From positions 744,001-808,000 of the forward strand of contig JAJTUP010000028.1 in assembly GCA_021399435.1 (NCBI GenBank): a DNA stretch of 64,000 bases, written 5' to 3'. Below, in pieces: positions 1 through 10,386 of this stretch. The DNA is from Diaporthe sp. PMI_573 (Eukaryota; Ascomycota; Sordariomycetes; Diaporthales; Diaporthaceae). Every line of letters begins with the position of its first letter. Positions within the stretch are counted from its first letter, which is position 1. Below the pieces are notes generated by a model, which saw only the letters and a program-made list of their open reading frames with translations, was not told where the DNA came from and searched no databases. Both the position numbers and the translations under genes were made by a program.

Positions 1-1050
1 GGCATCCTGGTCTTCTTCTACGTTGACGACATCATCGTTGCGTACCGAAAGAATAGACAAGAACAAGTCGATGAACTCGCCCAACAACTCCAAGTGAAGT
101 ATAAAATCTGCGGAGGGGATCCAATTCAATGGTTCCTGGGCATGGAGATTCTCCGAGACCGAACAAACAGACGGATCTGGCTGGCCCAGACCGCCTACAT
201 TGAGAAGATCGCCAAATTGGCTAACACGAAGAATCTCTCCCACACAGTCCCCATGACAGCCGAAGAGCTGATGCCACGAAAAGACGCCGCCACCGAAGCC
301 GAAGTCCAGACCTATCAACGAAAGATCGGGTCACTACTATTCGCCGCCATATCCACACGACCAGATATTGCATTTGCCACGTCACGGCTTGCAAGATTCC
401 TGACAAATCCGAGTCAAAAACACCACGATGCTGCAGACCGTGTGCTGCTCTATCTCGAAAGCACCAAACACCTTGCTCTATGCTTCAAGGACACCGAAGA
501 GTTAGTTGTCGCAAGCGATGCGTCTTTCGCAGACAACACCCTCGATCGGAAAAGTTCCCAAGCATTCGCAATGCAGCTGTTTGGAGGCCTGATCGGATGG
601 AGAGCAAACAAGCAAGACACGGTCACTACATCAACCACAGAGGCAGAGCTCCTTGCTCTCGCTCAAGCAGCAAAAGAGACCTTGTTCGTGAGCAGACTTC
701 TCACTGAACTCTCAGTGGAATTGGACGACAAGAAAATCAAGATCGAGTGTGACAACACCCAGACGATCAAGTTGGTCAACTCCGAAATCACAACACTCAA
801 GACAAAATTACGGCACGTGGACATACACAATCATTGGTTAAGGCAAGAAGTACAAGAAGGCACAATCAAGGTGGAATATACACCTACAGCACAAATGATG
901 GCAGACGGGTTGACGAAAGCATTACCGGCTGGAAAATGGAATGGATTTCTCCACCAGTTGGGCTTAGAAAGTTTGGAAACAAGACATGGAGAGAACATCC
1001 TACGGGACGATCCCATGAGAAACAGGCTGGAAGCAGTGGAAAAGGGATGA
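1..1050 (+). CDS. Ty1/copia retrotransposon pol, C-terminal part (RT end and RNase H), cut by window edge
   Basis: The frame is open from base 1, so the 5' end lies outside the window. Bases 22-33 encode YVDD, the reverse transcriptase active-site motif. The rest matches the copia RT connection and RNase H. The RNase H acidic residues are all visible in order: SDAS, TEAE, CDNTQ and ADGLTK. The reading frame has no break up to the TGA at 1048-1050. The expected order of copia pol is protease, integrase, RT, RNase H, so this is the last third. It reverse-transcribes element RNA in cytoplasmic particles. A purine tract follows at about 1080 and a copia-like LTR lies at 5075, after a LINE. Whether the upstream part is intact cannot be seen. 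Confidence 0.9.
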   Translation, partial: GILVFFYVDDIIVAYRKNRQEQVDELAQQLQVKYKICGGDPIQWFLGMEILRDRTNRRIWLAQTAYIEKIAKLANTKNLSHTVPMTAEELMPRKDAATEAEVQTYQRKIGSLLFAAISTRPDIAFATSRLARFLTNPSQKHHDAADRVLLYLESTKHLALCFKDTEELVVASDASFADNTLDRKSSQAFAMQLFGGLIGWRANKQDTVTTSTTEAELLALAQAAKETLFVSRLLTELSVELDDKKIKIECDNTQTIKLVNSEITTLKTKLRHVDIHNHWLRQEVQEGTIKVEYTPTAQMMADGLTKALPAGKWNGFLHQLGLESLETRHGENILRDDPMRNRLEAVEKG

Positions 1051-1079
1051 AATTACAGACTCCCAGTACCTGCCAGTCT

Positions 1080-1088
1080 GAGGGGGTG
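1080..1088 (+). other. Probable copia polypurine tract
   Basis: GAGGGGGTG lies 30 bases after the pol stop codon, where copia elements carry the purine tract that primes plus-strand DNA synthesis. An LTR should follow directly but begins only at about 5075, beyond the LINE. Position and composition only. Confidence 0.4.
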
Positions 1089-4000
1089 GATGGATGGATG
1101 GATTTTATTTCGCCCGGGGGGACACACCCCAGAGGGCCTTTGCGCTAAGCTATTTTCGTTTCGTACGGTTCTTCCATAATCACCCGAAGCCCCACAATTT
1201 CACTCTACTGACTGGTCCAATCTGATGTATATGCAGTGACAGGCCTGCTTGAAGGCCAATTTCTCCAAGTGTTCAGCATCCTATCCTCAGCAGCTGAAGC
1301 ACGGTCTGCCAAAATGAGACTGTATGATGTTAGTAGGATTCAATCTGAATAGTTAGTGTGCCTGAGGCTTCTGGTCCATGTCAAGCCTCCCCGTTGCAAT
1401 GGCAAATTTGATCGTCGCCCGTACTGCCCGCATGTCTGGTGTCCATTTGTCACCGTCAGACGCCGCCTTTCCCCCCAGGAAGTATGATAGGTTTCCCATC
1501 TTTGCCTGTGAGCATCGCAACATGCCTTCCCGTTGCGCGGTCCATTTTGCACAGCGGAATAGGAAGTGTTCCACTGTCTCTGATGCTAGCCCGCATTCGC
1601 AAGTGTCCGATTCCACCGTTCCTATCTTGCATAGAAAGCTGTTAAGTCTCACCATTCCGGTGCGGAGCTGTGATAGTACGTCTGCTTCCTTCCTCTTCAG
1701 CGGGTCATATAGAGTACGGGTATGCTTGCCTGGCAGTGCCGTATCTATCTGCTTCGAGCATTTCCCGACTCTTTCTGGTAGTGTTCTTGTTTGCCGCTGC
1801 TTGGTTATCGCTAGTCTTATCCTTGTGGATCTTGCTAGATGTGGTGGCACATCTGGTCTGCATTCTCCTTCTGTGGCCTTCCGCGCTGCTGCTTTGGCTT
1901 TTGGTCCCAGCGCAAAATCCTCTTCTCCTGCTGGAACCCACAACATCCGGAGAGAGTGGCCCTCGTCTTCGAGACGCTTCATATGGTCGTATATTTGCCG
2001 TATGATCTGTTGGCCGGATTGTTGTCGTGGCCGCCGTATGGCTTCTAGTGCGGAGCGGCTGCTCGTCATGACAGTCACATCCCGCCAGCAGAGTCCAGAC
2101 GGCATACATCTCAATACCATCTCTATAGCTCCCAACTCGGCGATGTATAGGTTCAGCTCCTCCGTCAAGCCGAGAGTGATGGAGTAGCTGGCCACTACCT
2201 CGTCATCTTTGTTGATCGCCGTATCTCGTACGACACCTCCCATGCCTACCATGCCCCTTCTCTGCGAGGAGCAGGTGGCAATAACTATGCCATTCACCCT
2301 CTTTGCTTCTTCCACCGCTCTCTCCCGGTCAGGGTCGCACGACACCGGGATACGGTTCCTCCATGGCGGTAACGCGTACTCCCGAATGATCTCCATTCGT
2401 TCAGTGGCTGTTTCCCCTTGTACTTGAGCAATCCTCTGCATCGGCGATACGAATCGGCGACACACTTTCACTTTCAGTGTCGCCAACGGGTGTGTCCTGG
2501 GAAGGGTCCGGAGGTTGATCCAAAACCTTGTTGCCGCTTGCGCATGCCGTTCTTGCACCGGTTGGATGCTAGCTTCGGCCTCTGCCACCGCCGTTGCGAC
2601 GGTCCGGAAAGCCCCCGTGATCGCCTGTGCTCCGACCATCTGTGCCTTGTCCAGCCAAGCAGCTTCTCTAATGCCACATGAGTGCGCCCACACGCTGGAC
2701 GCATAGTCCATGGTGGGAGCTACTGTTGCTACGAACAGTTGTCTCGCAGTCCGCGGTGACAGCATCTTCAGTCTTCTCAGACACATAGCAGCCGAGAGCC
2801 CCTTTGCGGCGGCTCTAGCTATGTGTTCCTTGTACCGCAGTTTCGCGTCCATGACCACTCCCAGGATCTTGGCGCTCGCCTTGGGCTTGACTACTTTTCC
2901 TTTGATCATGAACGCTTTGTCGCTGGTACGCGCGGCGTTTCGCGTGAAATGCACGATGGTCGTCTTGTCTCCGTTGAACGTCGCGCCGCTCCGTCTTTCC
3001 CAGCCCAGTGCTTCGTCTATAATTGATTGGATGCCGGCTCGATTCTCCTCCGCTGTTGGTCCCACCACCCAGGCTGAGTAGTCGTCCACGAATGCCATCG
3101 AACCACCTCTTGCGTTGATTCTTCTCTGCACCAAATCTGCATTGAAGAACAGGAACAACACCGGCGACAGTGGTGATCCTTGCGGGAGACCTGCCTGTGG
3201 CAACTCCCGTAGCTGTGACTTGTACCCATTTACCACCACGGTGGCCATGCGTCCAGAGCAGAAGGCGTCAATCCATCTCACCAGTCCACCAGGTATGCCT
3301 CTCGCCTTCAGCCTCTCCAGTAGTCGTTCTTTGAACACTCCGTTGTAAGCACCCTTGACGTCGAGACTGATCAGACTGAGCACCCTGCCGGCCCTCCATG
3401 CCTTGTAGATCTGCTCCTGCAGCAGTATCAGTGCTTGTTCGGCTGACCTTCGCTTCCTTGCCCCGAAGTGGTTTGCAGGCAGCAGTCCATAGCTTTCCAC
3501 TACATAGGATACCCGCTCTGCAACGGCTGCCTCGAGTATCTTGCCCAGTGTTGACAGCAGGGATATCGGTCTCCATGCCTTGGCCACTGTGTAGTCTCCC
3601 TTGTCTGCTTTCTTTAGCGGGATGATCTTCGCACTCCTCCACTGGTGGGGTACCACACCGTCCCTGAGGGAAGTGTCGAAAAGGTGCAAGACACGGTATC
3701 TAACCACTGGCCAAAGCTGTTTCCACACCATTGCTGGCAGACCATCCTCTCCAGGTGCTTTCCAAGGTTTCGCTGCTAGCACTTTTTCTTCAACTTCCTC
3801 CATGGTGAGGTCTGGCATGTGCACTTCCGTCCGTTGCGGTCGCTCGCCTTCATCGTCAATCTTAGCCGGCAACGGGGGGAAGAACGTGCTGAGCAGCTTC
3901 TCTGCCTGCTCCACCGTATCTTCCGTGGTGGAACCGTCTTCCCTCTTCAAAGGGGGCACCCTGTCGTCCATAACACCTGTTTCTGGTTTTAAGTACTTGG

Positions 4001-4910
4001 CCGCCTTCCATATGTTGACATCTTCTGCCAGGAAGTCGTCCCAGTGCAGTTTTTTCTGTTTCCGGATGGCATCATGGTACTCCTTGGATGCTTCCTTGGC
4101 CCGTCTTTCCAGGTCGGGCCTCACTTGGCCTGCTCGCCGCTGTGCCCTGGCCTGATTTCGCCAGAATGTGTACACCCGCCGAAGTCCTGTCAAATCCTTC
4201 GTCCACCAGCGCTTCGCGTACGGTACTGGTTGTGCTCGGGGTGTCAGATCGTGGATCGCCTCGAGGACGACCCTCATTAACTGGTCTGTCTGCTCCTGCA
4301 CACCGACAGTCCAGGGAAGCTCTCGGAGATTTTTCTTCACCCTGGTTCTGATTGTTGTCCATGGTGCGTTCTTGAACGACAGTCTTTCCGTGACAATCCG
4401 ATCAGGCATCGCGAGATCGAACGTCGTTTGGATCGCCCGGTGGTCCGATCCGTGTTCTGTCGGGTGTATGGAGCACGTCACCATTTCGTCTGCCAGTTTT
4501 GCCGTCGCCAGCATCAGGTCGATTGTGCTTTCCTTGTCGGGGCCTTGCCATGTCTTTGTGCCTCTCGGGAGGAGGCTGCATAGGCCGTGCTCGTTCATGA
4601 CGTCGATAATCGGTTCGGCCTCGCCTTGCCTTGCCAAGGCCACGTCGTCTCCTCCCCATAGCCGGTCGTGCTGATTAAAATCTCCGGCCAGAATGACGTC
4701 CACCGCCATCCCTGACCTGCTCCTGAGGTCGAGGATCACCTGGTGCAGAGTATGGCATGTATTTGTGTCAGATGTGACGGGCATTTGACAAATGTGTGCC
4801 TGAGGCATCATTATGCCCATCACGACAAAACCAGCCCCCTGAACGGGCGGGGTCGCACTAGAGAACCTAGACAAGACATCATCACAATACACACAGTGAC
4901 CACCCCATCA
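1087..4910 (-). mobile_element. LINE (Tad-like non-LTR retrotransposon), 5' truncated
   Basis: The minus-strand element has one large ORF (1353-4892), an untranslated 3' region at about 1100-1350 and a simple-repeat tail of four TGGA units at 1087-1102 on the plus strand (TCCA on the element strand), as expected at the 3' end of a LINE made by target-primed reverse transcription. The reading frame is stopped by TGA at 4908-4910, before the start of the endonuclease domain, and no ORF1 follows, so the 5' part is missing. The AT-rich bases 4911-5074 upstream contain no recognisable LINE coding sequence. I could not identify target-site duplications. Confidence 0.75.
1353..4892 (-). CDS. LINE ORF2: endonuclease (partial), reverse transcriptase, RNase H-like, CCHC
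   Basis: 1179 codons without a stop; the first codon is GTG, so the true start is upstream and lost. Domains in order: C-terminal part of an APE-type endonuclease (AGDFN near residue 69, SDH near 149), reverse transcriptase (KAPGEDGL near 380, RPISLL near 441, GLPQGSPLSP near 568, FVDD at 601-604), an RNase H-like segment (about 867-1010), and a C-terminal Cys/His cluster of the CxC...H...C type. The protein would nick target DNA and copy its own RNA. In the RNase H-like segment the usual catalytic Asp positions read TCSS and TSSRS, with Glu kept in AEL, so that activity is doubtful. The RT core looks intact; the element cannot be autonomous with a truncated endonuclease. Confidence 0.88.
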   Translation of the reverse strand: MYCDDVLSRFSSATPPVQGAGFVVMGIMMPQAHICQMPVTSDTNTCHTLHQVILDLRSRSGMAVDVILAGDFNQHDRLWGGDDVALARQGEAEPIIDVMNEHGLCSLLPRGTKTWQGPDKESTIDLMLATAKLADEMVTCSIHPTEHGSDHRAIQTTFDLAMPDRIVTERLSFKNAPWTTIRTRVKKNLRELPWTVGVQEQTDQLMRVVLEAIHDLTPRAQPVPYAKRWWTKDLTGLRRVYTFWRNQARAQRRAGQVRPDLERRAKEASKEYHDAIRKQKKLHWDDFLAEDVNIWKAAKYLKPETGVMDDRVPPLKREDGSTTEDTVEQAEKLLSTFFPPLPAKIDDEGERPQRTEVHMPDLTMEEVEEKVLAAKPWKAPGEDGLPAMVWKQLWPVVRYRVLHLFDTSLRDGVVPHQWRSAKIIPLKKADKGDYTVAKAWRPISLLSTLGKILEAAVAERVSYVVESYGLLPANHFGARKRRSAEQALILLQEQIYKAWRAGRVLSLISLDVKGAYNGVFKERLLERLKARGIPGGLVRWIDAFCSGRMATVVVNGYKSQLRELPQAGLPQGSPLSPVLFLFFNADLVQRRINARGGSMAFVDDYSAWVVGPTAEENRAGIQSIIDEALGWERRSGATFNGDKTTIVHFTRNAARTSDKAFMIKGKVVKPKASAKILGVVMDAKLRYKEHIARAAAKGLSAAMCLRRLKMLSPRTARQLFVATVAPTMDYASSVWAHSCGIREAAWLDKAQMVGAQAITGAFRTVATAVAEAEASIQPVQERHAQAATRFWINLRTLPRTHPLATLKVKVCRRFVSPMQRIAQVQGETATERMEIIREYALPPWRNRIPVSCDPDRERAVEEAKRVNGIVIATCSSQRRGMVGMGGVVRDTAINKDDEVVASYSITLGLTEELNLYIAELGAIEMVLRCMPSGLCWRDVTVMTSSRSALEAIRRPRQQSGQQIIRQIYDHMKRLEDEGHSLRMLWVPAGEEDFALGPKAKAAARKATEGECRPDVPPHLARSTRIRLAITKQRQTRTLPERVGKCSKQIDTALPGKHTRTLYDPLKRKEADVLSQLRTGMVRLNSFLCKIGTVESDTCECGLASETVEHFLFRCAKWTAQREGMLRCSQAKMGNLSYFLGGKAASDGDKWTPDMRAVRATIKFAIATGRLDMDQKPQAH

Positions 4911-5074
4911 ATTGGACCATAATTACACGTCCCATATACCTAAAAGGGTGATAATCTGACAGTTACCGCTAAATGTTATATAGCCCCGGATTTCGATAAC
5001 TATTCGACATTCTCGGAATATGCACACGTTTATAGTTAATACACTTTAAATATCGACCAGTTGGAGCCGTCATC

Positions 5075-5365
5075 TGTTAGATTGGACTATGCACCCGGCA
5101 TCAGACCGGGTGGGTCATGTGATCAGTTGCCTAGCATTTTGCCACAAGGCTTAGGAATCAGCTTCTAGCTGATTCCACACAGCACAGAACAGGTATATAA
5201 AGCTTGCACTGATACCTCAGAATAAGAAGAGAAGAGGAGAAGATACAGATAATATACACGATTAATATCAGAGTGCCACGCTAGCTTTCCGACATCATCA
5301 AGCACAACTGTATCGCAGGCAGCGGTATTCAGACTGGTTGCTAAGATGTTCTCAGACGTCCTAAC
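5075..5365 (+). repeat. Copia-type LTR (likely 3' LTR of the element at position 1)
   Basis: The block starts TGTTAG and ends CTAAC, the usual termini of Ty1/copia LTRs, is about 290 bp long and holds a TATA box (GTATATAAA at about 5192) followed by a purine-rich leader. It lies 3' of the copia pol in the right orientation, but separated from it by the LINE. Ends are set by eye; no 5-bp target duplication was recognised. Confidence 0.5.
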
Positions 5366-5729
5366 CTAAACCAAATGTTCTGCCATTTCTGAGTCAAACC
5401 GCCAATTGCCCAGTAATGCTAGCTTGCGCTCTGACACGTACCCCGGTCATCTGAATCCTATGACAGGCACGGGGAGATCGATGTACCGACGGTCTTTTGG
5501 CCCATGGGTGGCGGTGTGAGTGAGAGATTTTCTCCCGCAGGGGAGTAAGCGGGGTAGAGACGCCTAGGCAGACGTTAATCGGGTTAGTGCCGTTTACCCG
5601 CACGTGACCTCAATTCACTTCGCGTCTTCCACGGACGAAAGGAGTCATTCGCCACACTCGCCCGACACTTATGCTTCACAGACTCCCAACACAAGCTTTC
5701 TATCACTGGTACATCCATGTTCCGCTTTA
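5366..5729. other. Intergenic stretch upstream of the coiled-coil gene
   Basis: No gene is supported. The frame of the next gene is open upstream to about 5604 but contains no ATG before 5730. This region should hold the promoter and 5' leader. Confidence 0.4.
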
Positions 5730-7615
5730 ATGGATCGCAATTTGGAATCTCCGCCAGCCAGGCCATCTGCCGCGGACCCAACGAATGACGTACTAGACCC
5801 GCAGAAGTCGCAGTTCGAGCAGTTGAAGGAACAGCACACAGCGGATCGCATGCGCCTGGACAACGAGTACGAAGCTAGGAAGGCGGAACTCGATGCACAA
5901 CTGTGCCACGTGGAGGACCAATTTGGTTCGGACTTGGATCAGACCGCCCGAATGGTGCGCGAGGCTTTTGTGACGGTCCAACAGTCCTTCAGTTTAGCAG
6001 TCGCGAAACAAGTAGACCTTCACCTGAAAAAGAACGAACTACATCGCGAATATGAAGGGACGAAAACAAAGGCCGAAGCGAATCTGCTTAACAAGGTCCG
6101 AGAATTGATTACCGGTTCGGCCGCCGAGCAAAATACAACCCTTGGCTCCGTGCTTGAGGAGACGGCATCGACCTCATCTACCATCGCGGTAAGCTTACGA
6201 GTGGATAGTTCATACCATCAATGCTGACCAACGACAATAAACAGGTCACCACTATGGACCAATCCGTGTTGCCAGCCAGATTGCATCGGACGCCTCGACC
6301 ACACTACTTCAATGCGACCCGGTCTATCGAGGCCAGACCTCCCGGCGCAGACGTTCATGCGCCCACGCCTCAAACACTTCTGCTTACACCTTCCCGGCCA
6401 GCATCGACGCCACAAGCTTCCCCTCTCCAAACGTCAATGTCCGGAGAACTCCCGCCCCAGGATCCGACCCCCTTAGCAGACATGCATAAAAAGGATTATA
6501 TCACGTCAGCGCCGTCCAAACCTGCGTTGCAAGGAAAGCCGTCAAACCCAAATCCTGAACCATCATGCTCTGCTCGACCTCCGCGTCCACCGTCGATACC
6601 TGATGAACCCATGGGCAATGCACGACAACGAACGCCTGCTTCGGCAACTCAATCCCGCCAGAACGTAAAAAGGAGGACTGTTGAGTTACCAGCTGAAAGC
6701 ACCATGGTTGTGCCGAAACGCCGACGCATGGAAGGATCAGCTGCAGTAGTGCAGCAGACCTCGGCGGCGGAAAGTTCAGCGGAACAGCAACATAGCACAT
6801 CTTCACGACCAGATCTAGCCCAGGAAAAAGCAACACATCGCGTCGTGACCTTCGAGGAGGTTTATCAACAAGGAGAGGCCAAATTCAAGCACAAGATCTT
6901 CGAGTATAAGGAAGGTTCCGGTAATTGGTACATCGTCAAGTGTGATAAGCATGAAATGCATTTTGGGCTTGGGAATCCCTTGCATGGCGCTGCCAAACAC
7001 TTGCACAGCCCTCAGCATGGTAGATTGGAGAAGACGCATCATCTTGCTATTCAGAATTGTGGCTTTCTCGTGAAGGATTGTACGGCGGAACTTGCAAACC
7101 TGAACAACACTGTGTTCGAGGAAGCGTTGAAAAACGGGTACAAGATCTTGAAGCCAACAAATAAGACAAGCAATCAATCAGTCGCGGCAGAGCTGTCCAA
7201 TTTGTCGAATGATGGAAACAGTCAACAGCAAAACTTCAGGAAAGCACAAGCGAAGCCCCGCGACATGGAGCGTCAAGTTGCTGCCGCTCAGCCCGAGCCG
7301 CACAGCGACCTTAGCGACAAGAGAGGCCACTATCTCATCGCTAATCTTGGCTCTAACCAGGATGAACCCGACTGCATCGTCATTCCTTCAGGATCAGCAT
7401 CACATTCGAATAAAGAGGATACTTCCGGAAACGAAAGTGAGGATCAGGAGCTACGCGCTACCGGTAGACCCTCTGCTCATGATCACGACTCATCGGCATC
7501 GAGCACTGGGCAGAGTAGTACCAGAAAGCAAGATGCAAACCCCGTGGTCAGCGCTGCTGCGTTTGATCAACAGCTCTTACGGAGTGAAAATGCAGTTGAG
7601 AGAGCAAGGATATGA
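5730..7615 (+). CDS. Hypothetical protein: coiled coil plus C/H-rich putative zinc-binding domain, two exons
   Basis: Exons 5730-6188 and 6245-7615; the 56-nt intron has GTAAGC donor, CTGAC branch point and ACAG acceptor, and both exons stay in one frame (609 residues). The start is the first ATG of the open frame. Residues about 25-140 are charged and heptad-like (coiled coil). The middle is Pro/Ser-rich and disordered. Around residue 365-450 lies a segment with WYIVKC, then H-x2-H, AAKH and QHG spacing, and DCTAEL. I recall this as a repeated fungal hypothetical domain; the Cys/His spacing suggests metal binding, but that is inference. The tail is acidic and Ser-rich. Function unknown; a nuclear role is a guess. 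Confidence 0.65.
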
Positions 7616-8797
7616 TCATAAAGCTATGTATTTCTCTCCAGCTGTGGGCCTTTATACAGCTAGAATAGCTATGGAACAAGAACAAGAACACTCCATTCCC
7701 TGGATCCTCTAGATCAGGCAGTTTCCCTTCTCCGAAGATGTCGATGAAGCTATTCAGCCATTAATGTTAGTTCTTCATTCTCAATGATCCCGAAGAGCAG
7801 GCGCTGCAGTGCGCGCGTTGGGGCGGGGGCTGGTGAACTGACCAGTCGCCACCGAAACCGTCGGAGCAGACGAATGAGCCCTGGGCAGCCTCGTTGCAGA
7901 CAAGATCCTTGTTACGGAGGTCCTCAACGCGCTTCATCTGTGCGCTGTGGTCGCCGTTGTTATCGGGGTCCCGCCGAAGTCCGGGCGCTGTACATCTCCT
8001 TAAACGCGAATCTCCAATGACCAAACCGCAGTAGGTATCAAGGAGCCCATAAACTTCGAGGCGCCAGGAAAGCCCGTTTCATGCGCGCGACCCTTAGATG
8101 ATATATTGTTTATGGAAGATAGGAGATTTGCCTTATGGCCGTTCTTCACGCCCTCCAGTAAAAAAGGCGGGGCTTATCTGGGTACGCATACGCATATGCA
8201 GGGTTATATAGCCCGGCCATGCTAGGCGAAAGCTCCGCCCTAGGGGCCGCTGGGGAATGTCCTTGAACGAACCCATCCCCGACCCTGAAAAAAGGAACGG
8301 ATGAACCAAAGATGATTCTGGGATCTTGCATAAATCGGTGAGTGGAAACCGGAAATTGGCGGTGACATCCACCAAATGCGACGATACATTATTCATCATT
8401 CGAGCCACTCCGTGGACCACCTGCCGTGTACGGCCCATGCCCGAAACCTGTCGGAAAAACCTCGGCACCTGTTATGCCTTTCCCCAAAGTGATCACGGAG
8501 GAAGGGGAGGGACGGTGGCCGGATTTGCGCGTATTGTACGCTTGTCCGAGGTTGCATTGCTCTACCCCAGAGCAACGTCGTCGACCCATTAAAATATCGC
8601 CCAGGGCGCTTGAGGTTTCTCCCCCCTTTTGTTCTTGGATTGTTGGACGCAGCTCGCCGGCCAGGAAACGAAGATAAATATCTGGCTCCCTTTCACCTTG
8701 CTCTATGCGCCCATGTTTGGTTTTCTTTTCCACCATCCACTAGCCTTCGCTTTTCACCCCTCAAAATACAGCTTCACTTTACGTTTGCGCCGCCAAA
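7616..8797. other. Intergenic region, no gene seen
   Basis: Short ORFs on both strands have no family resemblance or coding-like codon use. The last 100 bases before 8798 are C/T-rich, typical of a fungal promoter and 5' leader. Confidence 0.5.
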
Positions 8798-9340
8798 ATG
8801 AAGTTCTCTATCATCGCCTTCCTTCCCGCCGCTATGGCCGTGGCTCTTCCCGCGTAAGATATAGCCCACATCAGCAGTCCTGATCATCAGTCTTTTCTTA
8901 TCTCTTTTTTATTCCACTTCGGCCAGCTAACCTTTGGACTATCGGCGGTTCCCATAGTGATCTTGCTCGCCGAGATTTCCCGGAAACGTGGTGTGCCTGC
9001 ATCGCCCCAGGGACCAACTACCCGGACCAATATAGTACAACTCTCTGCTACTTTGAGGCTGGGGGGCTGCGCGGTGAAAGAGGTTTCCCGGGATTTTGGG
9101 TGAGTTACAAAAACGCAGCTCTTAAAGGATCCTTCCCTTTACCTTTCTATAACAGGTATATTGTCTATATTACTAACCAGGATTATTTCCCCCGAGCTGT
9201 AGTGCACTGGCACCCAGAACGCTCCCCTGAACGTAGTCTTCACCGATGCATACTGCAGCAACAGCACCCCCGGTCTACACGCCGTTTGCAAGGAGTGCTC
9301 CGGGGTCACGAACACCGGCGATTGCATCCCAGCTAAATGA
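8798..9340 (+). CDS. Small secreted cysteine-rich protein, three exons
   Basis: Exons 8798-8853, 8958-9099 and 9203-9340 give a 111-residue protein. Intron 1 has GTAAGA, CTAAC and TAG; intron 2 has GTGAGT, CTAAC at about 9172 and TAG, and both keep frame. Residues 1-19 (MKFSIIAFLPAAMAVALPA) form a signal peptide with a hydrophobic core, and ARR just after it could be a Kex2-type cleavage site. The mature part has eight cysteines (CAC, LC, WC, YC, VCKEC, DC), an even number that could make four disulfides. Size, secretion signal and Cys content fit candidate effectors or Cys-rich antimicrobial-like proteins; I do not recognise the family. An earlier acceptor at about 9157 is possible inside intron 2. 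Confidence 0.7.
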
Positions 9341-10285
9341 GGGCGACAAGAAGAGCTAGACGCTTCCATATCCCTGTGGCCCCCTTCGGCGTGCCTAGTG
9401 GTTTTCCATATATATTGTATGGAGCTTGTCTTTGGACTCAGCAGCGCATCGCATGCATTGTGTGAGAAACAGGGAAGGGAAGGGGGAGTAATAGTAATTA
9501 TAGAATTAAGAATCCATCGTTACCCGTTTCCCGCAGATATCATAATGCCATTTTTTTTACATTTAGTGCTTCGCTTGCCGAACTTCTAATTAGAGGCCAT
9601 AGATTCGATTCGCTTTTCGACCACTTTGGGCACAATGCTGGTGCTGATGCTGACAACTGTGCATGTAAATAAAGACTGGACGACGACAACGATTCTGCGC
9701 TTGATGTGGTAACGATCCCTTTCCATTTTATTTTACACCGACACTTGAGCGCCAAGTTTCCGAGAGCTTTGTGTCCTTGTGCTGGGTCGGACATACGCAT
9801 ACGTTGACTAACCCACAATAGAACTCCATTAGCGGAGATAGTGTTTCCCTAGCATCAAGTATGCTTAAATACCGAGTGGAGAATGGTCGGACCTACCATG
9901 CTTTCAAGGCAGGATGCAAGTACCTATCCTTGAACCTGTGCAAGGACTGAGATCTGTTCGTACTGGGCCAGAACGTCATTCGTTAACTGGCCGGGTAATC
10001 GACGACAGCATATATCCTCCCCAACGACGATGTATAACCCTCTGAGGAGCCATTTATTTCCCGCGCCACGCATTAAAACTGAGATGCTGACTAGCGTTTT
10101 CTCTTTTTAATTAACTTACTCAGCTCGAAAATGAACGTTTGGGTATGCCGTCCCTGACATTGTATAAATTTATTCATACACCGCGTGGCCGTCACTGAAA
10201 GAAACGCGATGAAATTCAGATCTCCAGCACGAACTGTGCGTTTTAACCACCGACCACCAACTCTACGTCTGCCCCGCTGGCAAGG
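9341..10285. other. Intergenic region, no gene seen
   Basis: No ORF with coding character. Moderately AT-rich; no repeats recognised. Confidence 0.5.
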
Positions 10286-10384
10286 GTAGACAAGGGGGCC
10301 CTGCTGGACGATGTGTACCACTGGGTCCTCGGCAACGACGAATTCCTCCGATGGCAGCAGAAGAACCAAAACGGGCCTAGGTAA
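10286..10384 (+). pseudogene. Relic of a NACHT-type NLR gene (segment just before the NTPase domain)
   Basis: The frame reads KGALLDD, YHWVLGNDEFLRW, then a stop at 10382-10384. Fungal NACHT-domain STAND/NLR proteins carry a closely similar stretch (KGGLL...YRWVL.N.DF.RW) directly before the Walker A loop, but here the P-loop does not follow. Only about 30 residues remain, abutting the chromodomain gene. In the intact family the protein is a cytoplasmic immune-type or heterokaryon-incompatibility switch. The assignment rests on pattern memory of this short motif. Confidence 0.4.
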
Positions 10385-10386
10385 CT

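Noticed and set aside
1378..4674. Long plus-strand ORFs opposite the LINE
   Set aside because: They are shadows of the 1179-codon minus-strand ORF; no domain likeness.
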